Below are positions 1 to 7,468 of a DNA stretch of 64,000 nucleotides, in pieces. This DNA comes from Thalassolituus maritimus (GTDB taxonomy: Bacteria; Pseudomonadota; Gammaproteobacteria; Pseudomonadales; Oceanobacteraceae), in the NCBI GenBank assembly GCA_913019975.1, contig CAJWBH010000006.1:114285-178284 (forward strand), written 5' to 3'. The translations under genes and the position numbers were made by a program. Numbering within the stretch: position 1 is the first letter of the stretch; each line of letters starts with the position of its first letter. Below the pieces are notes generated by a model, which saw only the letters and a program-made list of their open reading frames with translations, was not told the DNA's origin and did no database searches.

Positions 1-579
1 CCAACGAATCGTGTTGATGTCGAGGTTGTTGGTCGGTTCGTCGAGCAGCAGGATGTCCGGGTTTGAGAACAGCGCCTGCGCCAGCAGAACACGCAGTTTC
101 CAGCCTGGGGCGACTTCAGACATCGGGCCCTGATGAAGTTCGGTCTCAATGCCCGCGCCTAACAGAAGCTCACCGGCACGGCTTTCGGCGGTGTAGCCGT
201 CCATTTCTGCGAACTCACCTTCAAGCTCAGCGGCGCGCATGTAGTCGTCTTCGGTGGCTTCCAGATTAGCGTAGATCGCATCGCGCTCTTCTTTGATGGC
301 CCACAACTCTTTGTTGCCCATCATCACGGTGTCGATCACAGTGCATTCTTCAAACGCAAACTGATCCTGATGCAGCTTACCGAGACGCTCGCCCGGTGAT
401 ACGCTGACGTTGCCCGCGCTTGGCTCCAGTGAACCATCGAGGATCTTCATGAAGGTAGATTTTCCACAACCGTTGGCACCGATGAGGCCGTAGCGGTTGC
501 CATCTCCGAATTTGACAGAGATGTTCTCGAACAGCGGCTTGGCACCGAACTGCATGGTGATATTAGCGGTAGAAATCAC
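1..579 (-). CDS. ybiT: ABC-F family ATPase (YbiT-like), N-terminal part, cut by window edge
   Basis: Reading leftwards, the first 193 residues of an ABC-F ATPase are visible. They show a Walker A (GANGCGKS), the linker region and the Walker B/D-loop [11 protein letters not shown] of the first nucleotide-binding domain. The order and wording match YbiT among the ABC-F translation factors, which lack membrane segments and act on ribosomes. I choose the GTG at 579, which has AGGAAG a few bases upstream and gives [12 protein letters not shown], like the usual family start; a second in-frame GTG lies at 585. The second ATPase domain is outside the window. The family is certain; the YbiT subfamily is likely. 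Confidence 0.85.
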   Translation of the reverse strand, partial: MISTANITMQFGAKPLFENISVKFGDGNRYGLIGANGCGKSTFMKILDGSLEPSAGNVSVSPGERLGKLHQDQFAFEECTVIDTVMMGNKELWAIKEERDAIYANLEATEDDYMRAAELEGEFAEMDGYTAESRAGELLLGAGIETELHQGPMSEVAPGWKLRVLLAQALFSNPDILLLDEPTNNLDINTIRW

Positions 580-718
580 AGGCACTTCCTGAATTGCGTA
601 GGCAGATTTTGGGACGTATTCAAAGGCCGCGACTATACGCGTTTTCGCCACAGAAAACGAGTCTGAACCCCCACCACATACACCAGAGTACCTGTCGCGG
701 GGGCCTTAATTGAGTGAC

Positions 719-1798
719 TTACTTTTTCAGGCGCAGGGTATTGCCCGAGGTGTTCTTAGGATTGCGGTATACCGTCTTTTTGCGCGGTGCAGATGAGCTG
801 CTGTCATCTTTGCTGTCTTTGGGCTGTTCTTTCCGGGCGGTATGCTTCTCAGGCTTGCGATTGTTTGCTTTCTGGCCTTTGGGCTTGTTCTTTTTAGCAT
901 CGGGCTTGCCACCGGCATGTTTGATGGCTTTCTTACGCTCTTCCTCACTGGCGAGTCGGATGCCATTCTCCTCGATTATGATTTCCCGTTCTTTGTAGAG
1001 CTTCCCTACGGCCATCTTAAACGCACGCTTGCTGACACCGAAGTGCATTTCGATCAGTTCTGCCGGGCTGTAATCGTTCAGGCCCAGAGTGCCGCCGGAG
1101 TCTTTGAGCTTCTGCAGGATGCGCTTTGATAGCGAATCGGCTCTCTGATGGCCAATGGGCTCGAGGCTCAGGTCCAGACGCTGGTCTTCCCGTACCTGAC
1201 GGATAAAGCCCTCGGTCTTCTGTCCAACGCGGATCGCTTTATGAATCTGGCTGTTGTGAAGCACACCCCAGTAGGTGTTATCGACGATGGCTTTGTAGCC
1301 AATATCCGTACGTTGCGCGATCAGTAGCTTGACCTTATCGCCCATCTGATATGGGTCAGCAGCGCCCGGCCAGTTCGCGCTTGCTTCGTCTTTAATAAAG
1401 CGATTCAGACGTGTAGTGCCGATTAAACGCCCGGTATTGTCGCTGGTGACGTAGACCACGTACGACTGCCCGGCTTCCATGCGTTGCTTCTGCTCAGCAA
1501 AAGGAACGAACAGATCTTTCGGCAGGCCCCAGTCGAGAAACGCTCCGGTACGGTTCACGTCTTTCACCATCAAACTGGCCGCCTGGTTCAGCTGTACCCG
1601 CGGGCGCTGTGTCGTAGCGATCAGACGATCATCGGAATCCAGGTAAATAAATACTTCAAGCGTACTGCCGGTTTCTATGCCCTCGGGCACAAAACGGTTG
1701 GGCAGGAGCACGCGCTCGCCGCTGTCATCGCTCAGGTACAGGCCCTGGGGCTGTGTGTCGGCGACCGTCAGAGTGTGAAACAGACCGGGTGTCATCAT
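719..1798 (-). CDS. CvfB-family S1-domain RNA-binding protein
   Basis: The 359-residue protein is built of several S1-like beta-barrel segments (roughly residues 5-65, 70-135 and 145-215), followed by a winged-helix region (about 225-285). This is the CvfB/YitL architecture of RNA-binding proteins that influence gene expression. Residues 286-359 form a Lys/Arg-rich, low-complexity tail ending NTSGNTLRLKK. Similar basic tails occur in gammaproteobacterial members, and this one probably binds RNA. GGAGA sits directly upstream of tandem ATGs, so the start is well supported. The protein is transcribed toward ybiT. The cellular target is unknown. Confidence 0.8.
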   Translation of the reverse strand: MMTPGLFHTLTVADTQPQGLYLSDDSGERVLLPNRFVPEGIETGSTLEVFIYLDSDDRLIATTQRPRVQLNQAASLMVKDVNRTGAFLDWGLPKDLFVPFAEQKQRMEAGQSYVVYVTSDNTGRLIGTTRLNRFIKDEASANWPGAADPYQMGDKVKLLIAQRTDIGYKAIVDNTYWGVLHNSQIHKAIRVGQKTEGFIRQVREDQRLDLSLEPIGHQRADSLSKRILQKLKDSGGTLGLNDYSPAELIEMHFGVSKRAFKMAVGKLYKEREIIIEENGIRLASEEERKKAIKHAGGKPDAKKNKPKGQKANNRKPEKHTARKEQPKDSKDDSSSSAPRKKTVYRNPKNTSGNTLRLKK

Positions 1799-1832
1799 GG
1801 GGTTCTCCGTATTTTCAGGGGCGTCAGCGTCT

Positions 1833-2114
1833 TCACTGACGGTAAAGTGTTTTGATCAGATGCCAGCCGAATTTGGTTTTCACCGGCCCTTGTACTTTTA
1901 ACAGGGGGCCTTTGAAGACGGCATCGACGAAGGGCTTCACCATATCGTTGCGACCGAACTCTCCCAGTGAGCCGCCTTGTTTGCCGGACGGACAGGTGGA
2001 GTGTTTACGCGCCAGCTTGTCGAACTCAGCCCCTTTGTTGAGCTGTTTCAGCAAAGATTCGGCTTCCTCACGGGTTTTGACAAGAATATGGCAGGCGCAG
2101 GCGCGGTTGGCCAT
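1833..2114 (-). CDS. ppiC: PpiC-type parvulin peptidyl-prolyl isomerase
   Basis: This is a 93-residue single-domain parvulin. It starts ACACHILVKTREEAE, has the central GGSLGEFGRNDMVKPF segment and ends VKTKFGWHLIKTLYR, the hallmark pattern of the rotamase family. It has no signal peptide or membrane segment, so it is a small cytoplasmic enzyme of the E. coli PpiC (Par10) class that catalyses cis-trans isomerisation of peptidyl-prolyl bonds. It lies 34 bp upstream of the cvfB-like gene on the same strand and may be cotranscribed with it. Confidence 0.9.
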   Translation of the reverse strand: MANRACACHILVKTREEAESLLKQLNKGAEFDKLARKHSTCPSGKQGGSLGEFGRNDMVKPFVDAVFKGPLLKVQGPVKTKFGWHLIKTLYRQ

Positions 2115-2200
2115 GGTGGAAACCTCCGGAATACTGACGGGTCATACAGGTGTGTTACTCTCAGCGCGGATAGTATCACAGGCCCAGAGGTGAGGTACGG

Positions 2201-2521
2201 GTGGAATTACTGATCATAGCGGTACTCGCCGGGCTGGCTTTGCTTGGTTGGCCCGCAATTCAGCGGCAACAGGCGGCGCGGGTGCTGGCGCTCAGGTATC
2301 TGCGGAAGCAGTGTCAGCAGGAGAATCTGCAGCTGCTCGATGACACTGTGTCGCTGGCACGTATGCGTCTTAAGTTTACTAAGGGGCGACCTGTGCTGGT
2401 ACGAGGCTACGAATTTGAATTCAGTGTCGACGGCGGTGATCGCTACCCGGGCTCACTGGTACTGGAGGGCTACCGGCCGGTATCTGTGGTGCTGGCGGTG
2501 CATTCTGATCCACAGGCCTGA
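2201..2521 (+). CDS. DUF3301 family small membrane-anchored protein
   Basis: The 106-residue protein starts at GTG and has a single N-terminal hydrophobic helix (about residues 2-20), followed by a basic stretch and a compact domain with VSLARMRLKF and YEFEFSVDGGDRYPGSLVL. This matches DUF3301, a gammaproteobacterial family of unknown function. The N-terminal helix suggests an inner-membrane anchor with a cytoplasmic domain. It is divergent from ppiC. No function can be assigned. Confidence 0.75.
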   Translation: MELLIIAVLAGLALLGWPAIQRQQAARVLALRYLRKQCQQENLQLLDDTVSLARMRLKFTKGRPVLVRGYEFEFSVDGGDRYPGSLVLEGYRPVSVVLAVHSDPQA

Positions 2522-2559
2522 TTCGCTGCCATCAACAACTTCATACAAGGAACGAGATA

Positions 2560-2793
2560 ATGGTTAACCACGAATCAGAGAAGTCCCGCTTCGTGATTGA
2601 ACAGGACGGTAAAGAGTGTGTGCTTGATTACGTACTGAAAGGTGATCAAGTGAATTTTACACACACCTATGTCCCGTTCGCTTTGCGCGGAAAGGGGTTA
2701 GCTGAAGAACTTGTTAAAACCGGGCTTCAATGGGCTAATGACAACTCTCTTACTATCAAGGCCAGTTGTTGGTATGTGAAGAAATTTCTGTAA
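2560..2793 (+). CDS. Small GNAT-like N-acetyltransferase (YidJ/YjdJ type)
   Basis: This 77-residue protein has the short acetyltransferase signature VPFALRGKGLAEELVKTGLQWA, which contains the acetyl-CoA pyrophosphate loop R-G-K-G-L/A, and a C-terminal SCWYVKKFL. Members of this compact family are about 90 residues and lack the N-terminal half of ordinary GNAT enzymes. An AAGGAACGAG ribosome site precedes the ATG. It follows the DUF3301 gene by 38 bp on the same strand. The substrate is unknown. Confidence 0.75.
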   Translation: MVNHESEKSRFVIEQDGKECVLDYVLKGDQVNFTHTYVPFALRGKGLAEELVKTGLQWANDNSLTIKASCWYVKKFL

Positions 2794-2981
2794 GCATTTA
2801 CAACCTGTCTGATCTGCACACTCGATAGCCTCATCCATAGTGAATTGTGTGTGCTCAGGTATCATCAGACCTGGCAGGACGTTCACTGATACTTACGAAT
2901 TTCTGTCCAGAGAGAACTAAATGCTGAATGCATAAGGACTCGAGAAAATCGTCAGTAAAAATAGAGCCATCGATACCACGC

Positions 2982-3692
2982 TTAAGCGCGCGGCAGGTGA
3001 ATAAATTCAGTCATCCAGCGAGCGATGGTTTTGCTGTCATTCGGTTGTTCCAAAGTATTCATTGCCTGAGTTAAACGCTCATCGCCAACGTCTTCGCGGC
3101 GGCGCTCCAGTAACCTTCTGAAGTATTCGGGCGTAAATTCCGGGTGCCCTTGAAAGCTCAGGATCAGATCATTGTTATACCAGGCGGCGTATTGGCAGAA
3201 GTCACTACCCGCCAGTCTACGGGCCCCTTCTGGTAGCGCAGAAACCTGATCTTTATGACTGTAAATCAGTTGATAGGCTGGCTGATCATCATTCAGCCAC
3301 ATGGGGCGGTGATCAATCTCCGTCATATGATTACCGACGCCCCAACCCTTGTTGCTTAAGCCTGCGTGGCCACCCAATGCATGGGCCAACAACTGATGGC
3401 CAAAGCATATGCCGAGCATGCGTTCTTTACGTGAGTGGGCTTCGCGCACCCATTCCATTAATGGCTGAATCCAGTGGTCGGTGTCGTAAACACCGGTCTT
3501 TGAGCCGGTCAGTAGGTAGGCGTCGCATTCCCCCGCTGACGGTAACTCGCCGTCATGAATCTGATAGAAAGTGAAGTTCAGGTTTGGATCAATGCTGGCG
3601 AGAAGTTCAGACAACATGACGCCATAGGACACATAATCGCCGATAAGGTCATCATAGAGAACATCACATTCAAGGATACCGAGAGCGGCCAT
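2982..3692 (-). CDS. Class I glutamine amidotransferase (GMP synthase-like)
   Basis: The 236-residue protein has a complete class I GATase fold. It has a nucleophile elbow LGICFGHQLLAHALGG with the catalytic Cys, and a QGHPEFTPEYF segment supplying the His-Glu pair. It is a stand-alone amidotransferase like those annotated as GMP-synthase-like, not a subunit of a synthetase. The donor reaction (glutamine hydrolysis or a gamma-glutamyl-conjugate hydrolase activity) cannot be settled from sequence. Its start lies 3 bp after the end of the DUF3820 gene, so the two are translated from one message. Confidence 0.8.
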   Translation of the reverse strand: MAALGILECDVLYDDLIGDYVSYGVMLSELLASIDPNLNFTFYQIHDGELPSAGECDAYLLTGSKTGVYDTDHWIQPLMEWVREAHSRKERMLGICFGHQLLAHALGGHAGLSNKGWGVGNHMTEIDHRPMWLNDDQPAYQLIYSHKDQVSALPEGARRLAGSDFCQYAAWYNNDLILSFQGHPEFTPEYFRRLLERRREDVGDERLTQAMNTLEQPNDSKTIARWMTEFIHLPRA

Positions 3693-3695
3693 AGA

Positions 3696-3953
3696 TCAAT
3701 GGCTCCCTTTTGCTGCTGGTTGTATCAACTTTGCCGGATAAGCTTTTTTGAGAGGGAGAAGGACATCTTCGACCCCATGAATCCGTATCTCGAGCATCAT
3801 AGCAAGCAAGTCACCCAGACGCCCCTGTGGGAACCCCTTTTTTTGCATCCAGAGCAAGTATTCTTCAGGAATGTCGCAAATGCGTTTTCCCTGATATTTA
3901 CCGAACGGCATGGTCATCTGAACCAGCTGTAGAAGGTGCTCTTTGGTATACAT
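3696..3953 (-). CDS. DUF3820 family protein
   Basis: This is an 85-residue conserved protein with the family core MPFGKYQGKRICDIPEEYLLWM and a helix with RLGDLLAMMLEIRIHG. The same reading frame opens 25 codons earlier, but only the ATG at 3953 places the conserved core near the N terminus as in the family. A FGKYQGK-like motif also occurs in the C-terminal part of some exonuclease-like proteins, so nucleic-acid association is possible but unproven. It sits directly upstream of the amidotransferase gene. Confidence 0.7.
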   Translation of the reverse strand: MYTKEHLLQLVQMTMPFGKYQGKRICDIPEEYLLWMQKKGFPQGRLGDLLAMMLEIRIHGVEDVLLPLKKAYPAKLIQPAAKGSH

Positions 3954-4133
3954 TATTTGGCCTGTATGGATGGTTGGGGGCAATGCAGCAACAGTTTTGA
4001 TTCTAAAAAGTTCCCCAGATTCTTTCAAATTGTTAAAAAGTCAGTTAAACCTCATATTGATAGTCTACACTTTAAGAGATCTACCGGGTGATAGAGTTGT
4101 TAGGGCGCTCGGACATTAAGTAGTAAGGCTCGT

Positions 4134-4187
4134 CTGATATTCATATGACCACGGGTCATCAGGGTGTGCCAGAGACAGTAATATCAG
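4134..4187 (+). promoter_or_regulatory. Nested inverted repeats in the leader of the EAL protein gene
   Basis: Outer arms CTGATATT (4134-4141) and AATATCAG (4180-4187) are perfect complements. They enclose an inner repeat ATGACC-acg-GGTCAT (4145-4159). The downstream outer arm runs into AGGAG, the nearest Shine-Dalgarno-like string to the ATG at 4204. This could be a DNA operator or an RNA structure affecting translation. It does not resemble the c-di-GMP riboswitch core I know. Confidence 0.4.
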
Positions 4188-4203
4188 GAGTCAGAGAATT
4201 TGT

Positions 4204-6849
4204 ATGGTTGTGCTGACCTCAACAGCTGAAGGGAAATATCAGCCTAGTGAGGGATGGAAACGCGTAGAAGAAGAAAGTCGTCGCGCTGGCGTCACCAATG
4301 GTGGACGTTTCGGTGCGGCTGATTTGCGTCTGGAAACCATTCTGGAGAGAACCATGCGGGTATTTATTACTACCCGTGCCGCAACCTTTGCGACTGACGT
4401 TGAGGGAGCGTTGTTCCAGATGGCCCGAGTCCTCAAGGCCAGGGCGGCTGCACTCTATATCGCGACAGACGGCTCAGGAAAACGTCCCGAGCTGGCCGTT
4501 GCTGTGTCACCGAATGATACGGAGCAACTGGCGACGGTTATTCGCGATGGATGGTCTATAGAGGGTGGCAGTATATCTCCACGCTGCTCTTTTGCTGATG
4601 ATGAAAATGCGGACGAAGAAGCATTACGTCATTATCTCGGAGGCAACCGCCTCTCTACTATTCCCCTGTTAAATGACTATGGCGTGACTGGTTGGTTATT
4701 TCTCACGTTCGATGATCCTACACAGCGCCTTTCTCCACGTAAGCTGACTCAGCTGGGAACGTTCGCGCAGTTCTGCCTGCTTATGCAGGAACGCCTGCAT
4801 GTCATGGAAGTACTCGAAGATCGTGAGCATCTTTTACGTCAGACAGAGCGTCTTGCCAATATTGGTTCCTGGTATGACGACGTTGAAAACGATCAGATCA
4901 CTATTACTCCCCAAACGGCAGCAATTTTTGAGCAGGATGAAAATCTTGAAGTCGTCAGTCTTTCTCAGTATTTCGAGTACATTCACCCCGAAGATATAGA
5001 GCGTGTTGCGCAGACACTCACGGAAAGCATGAACGAGTGTAAGCCGTCGGACATGACCTATCGGATCAGCTTACCGTCCGGAGCAGAGAAAGTTATTCAC
5101 GGCCGTGCTGAAGTTATTGTTAATGCTGAGGGCCGGGTTGTTGCTCGTGTTGGTTCGGTGCAGGATATTACTGAACAGCAGGCACGGGAGAATCGCCTGC
5201 GCCTGGCGATGACAGTGTTCGAGTTTTCAATGGAAGGTGTGGTGATTACCGATGCTGACCAGAAAATTGAAGCGGTTAATCCGGCGTTCAGTACCATTAC
5301 CGGATATTCTGAACGAGAAGCTCTGGGCAAAGATCTTGGTTTTCTTCGTTCCAGTCGGCACAACCGGGAATTTTACCAGCGTATTAACAGTCAGTTGAAT
5401 GAACGCGGTTACTGGCGCGGTGAAATCTGGAATACACGTAAAAACGGCGAAAGTTATCCTCAGTGGCTTACTCTGACCTTAGTTCGTGATGAACAGAAAC
5501 GAGTGACGCATTACGTCGGTGTATTCTCGGATATGTCGCGTATAAAAGAGCACGAACAACAACTCAAACATTTATCCAATTACGATTCTTTAACGAATCT
5601 TCCTAATCGCCATTTACTACTAAGTCGCCTTGAAGGTGCGATCGCTGATGCCACGATTAATCAGCGCAAGGTCGGAGTGATTGCGATCGATCTGGATCAC
5701 TTTAAGCACATTAATGATAGCCTCGGACATCCCGCGGGCGATCGTTTGTTGCAGGACTTTGCCAAACGTCTGCGCCAAAGGTTGAGAGATTCGGATACCG
5801 TTGCACGTCAGGGTGGTGATGATTTTGTTGTCGTGCTGGAAAGTGTGGGTAACGTCTCTCAGATCGAGAACGTTGCCGGTATTATTCTTGAGTTGCTCAA
5901 GACACCTTTTGATGTGGGGGTTGGCAAAGATTTTTATATCGGCGCCAGTATAGGTGTCACCATGTTCCCGGATCATGGGGCTGATGTGACTCAGCTGCTC
6001 AGTAACGCCGATGTGGCTATGTACGAGGCTAAGAAAGAAGGCCGTAACAAGTACAAGGTATACAGCAACGAAATGACTCAGGTCGTTGCTGACCGTCTTG
6101 AACTGGGCAACCGTTTGCGCCAGGCACTCACTACAGAAGATGAGTTGAGATTGTATTATCAGCCTCAGGTAGAGCTCACCGAAGGTCGCGTTGTTGGAGT
6201 TGAAGCACTGATCCGCTGGCATACGCCGGACGGCGAAATCATTCCGCCGGGGCGCTTCCTTCCAGTGGCAGAAGAGGGCGGCATGATGCCTGATCTGGAC
6301 AGCTACGTGCTGGGTGTTGCCTGTCGCCAGATAGCGGACTGGCAGTACGAGGGGATAAATAAAATTACGGTTGCGGTAAACATCACCCAGCCAACCTTTA
6401 TGGCCGGTGGCCTTGTGGGGCGTCTGACGGCATTGCTGGAGGAAACCGGCATTGATCCAGGCTGGCTTGAACTGGAAATTACCGAGGGTGCCTTACTGGA
6501 GCCGAGTTCTCAGGTGCTCAGTACCATTTCGGGACTGACAGCCTTAGGGGTGGCTCTGGCGATTGATGATTTCGGAACTGGCTACTCTTCGTTGTCTTAT
6601 CTGCATCGTTATCAGGTTGATAAGCTCAAAATCGACCGAGGCTTCGTTCAGAGCGTCGAAATTGAAGATGAAGGAAAAGTCATTACCCGTACCATCATTC
6701 AGATGGCGAAAGGCCTGGGTTTACAGGTGCTGGCTGAAGGTGTCGAGACGGAAGGTCAATTGCACTTCCTGAGGGATAACGGCTGTGAAACCTGCCAGGG
6801 GTTCTTCTTCAGTCGCCCGGTGCCGGTAGAAGAACTGAGACTTAACTGA
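4204..6849 (+). CDS. GAF/PAS-PAS-GGDEF-EAL cyclic-di-GMP protein, probably a phosphodiesterase
   Basis: The 881-residue soluble signalling protein has a GAF-like N-terminal region (about 55-200), a PAS domain (about 210-330), a second PAS (about 335-450), GGDEF (about 460-615) and EAL (about 625-880). The GGDEF signature reads GGDDF, but an RxxD inhibitory site (RDSD) lies the usual five residues before it. The EAL domain keeps EALIRW, LEITEG, DDFGTG, LKID, AEGVE and QGFFFSRP, all the metal and catalytic positions. It is therefore probably an active c-di-GMP phosphodiesterase whose cyclase domain is regulatory or weak. There are no membrane segments. The signal sensed by the GAF and PAS domains is unknown. 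Confidence 0.9.
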   Translation: MVVLTSTAEGKYQPSEGWKRVEEESRRAGVTNGGRFGAADLRLETILERTMRVFITTRAATFATDVEGALFQMARVLKARAAALYIATDGSGKRPELAVAVSPNDTEQLATVIRDGWSIEGGSISPRCSFADDENADEEALRHYLGGNRLSTIPLLNDYGVTGWLFLTFDDPTQRLSPRKLTQLGTFAQFCLLMQERLHVMEVLEDREHLLRQTERLANIGSWYDDVENDQITITPQTAAIFEQDENLEVVSLSQYFEYIHPEDIERVAQTLTESMNECKPSDMTYRISLPSGAEKVIHGRAEVIVNAEGRVVARVGSVQDITEQQARENRLRLAMTVFEFSMEGVVITDADQKIEAVNPAFSTITGYSEREALGKDLGFLRSSRHNREFYQRINSQLNERGYWRGEIWNTRKNGESYPQWLTLTLVRDEQKRVTHYVGVFSDMSRIKEHEQQLKHLSNYDSLTNLPNRHLLLSRLEGAIADATINQRKVGVIAIDLDHFKHINDSLGHPAGDRLLQDFAKRLRQRLRDSDTVARQGGDDFVVVLESVGNVSQIENVAGIILELLKTPFDVGVGKDFYIGASIGVTMFPDHGADVTQLLSNADVAMYEAKKEGRNKYKVYSNEMTQVVADRLELGNRLRQALTTEDELRLYYQPQVELTEGRVVGVEALIRWHTPDGEIIPPGRFLPVAEEGGMMPDLDSYVLGVACRQIADWQYEGINKITVAVNITQPTFMAGGLVGRLTALLEETGIDPGWLELEITEGALLEPSSQVLSTISGLTALGVALAIDDFGTGYSSLSYLHRYQVDKLKIDRGFVQSVEIEDEGKVITRTIIQMAKGLGLQVLAEGVETEGQLHFLRDNGCETCQGFFFSRPVPVEELRLN

Positions 6850-6860
6850 TGACGTCTCAG

Positions 6861-6890
6861 CGTGATCGGGCGGTTGTCTGCCCGATCACG
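6861..6890. terminator. Terminator-like hairpin between convergent genes
   Basis: An 11-bp perfect inverted repeat (CGTGATCGGGC and its complement) with an 8-base loop lies between the convergent EAL and ppnP genes. It has no T-run on either side, so it is a possible bidirectional or Rho-assisted terminator. Confidence 0.5.
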
Positions 6891-6936
6891 ACGCTCAGGT
6901 ACTTAAACCTGTACCCAAGACTTGTACCCGAGCAAC

Positions 6937-7218
6937 TTACTCGTAAGTACAGAAGTAAGCCGTCTGACCTGACAGGCGGACTTTGAAATTCACGTTAGCT
7001 TCAATCTCGAAGGATTCACCATTAGTGAAGGTCTGCCACTCTTCGCTGCCTGGGAGCAGAGCGTCCATCTTGCCTGACACGATAGTCATGACTTCTTTCT
7101 GGCTGGTGCCGAATTCGTAATCGCCTGGCTCCATAACGCCAACAGTCGCTGGCAGTGTCTCGGTCTGCAGGGCAATCGACATCACCTTGCCGTCGAAATA
7201 CTCGTTTACTTTTAACAT
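6937..7218 (-). CDS. ppnP: Pyrimidine/purine nucleoside phosphorylase PpnP
   Basis: The 93-residue single-domain cupin is nearly full-length identical in pattern to E. coli YaiE/PpnP. It shows the N-terminal VNEYFDGKVMSIAL, the central GVMEPGDYEFGT and MTIVSG, and the C-terminal VNFKVRL..TAYFCTY. The family catalyses phosphorolysis of several nucleosides to base and ribose-1-phosphate. It is monocistronic, convergent with the EAL gene and divergent from deaD. Confidence 0.93.
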   Translation of the reverse strand: MLKVNEYFDGKVMSIALQTETLPATVGVMEPGDYEFGTSQKEVMTIVSGKMDALLPGSEEWQTFTNGESFEIEANVNFKVRLSGQTAYFCTYE

Positions 7219-7307
7219 TTTAGATTCTCCTGTGGATCTGGCGGGCGATTATACGCAGGCACTGTCCATAAGCGCAAAATAGACGAGCAAAAGTCCCATC
7301 ATTTGTG

Positions 7308-7313
7308 TATACT
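7308..7313 (+). promoter_or_regulatory. Candidate -10 element of deaD
   Basis: TATACT is preceded by TGTG, resembling an extended -10; no good -35 is seen. It would give an untranslated leader of about 150 bases. Long leaders are known for deaD/csdA in other gammaproteobacteria. Confidence 0.3.
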
Positions 7314-7468
7314 CCGCCACCCTTTTAAATCAGATCGTCGGGCAACACCGTGTCAGCAGCACCCTGAGGGGTGTTCGGGGTCAACAGATGCCTCATTGAG
7401 CATTGCACGGACAGCAGAGAACTGACCGTCAACGGTAAGCCCCTAAGCGATTGTACACAGGTGAAAAT

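Noticed and set aside
2698-2886. Minus-strand frame overlapping the small acetyltransferase gene
   Set aside because: It lies mostly antisense to a recognised gene and shows no motif; the roughly 190-bp gap after that gene has no supported content.
4134-4203. c-di-GMP riboswitch before the EAL protein gene
   Set aside because: The nested hairpin lacks the conserved GEMM core bases I would expect.
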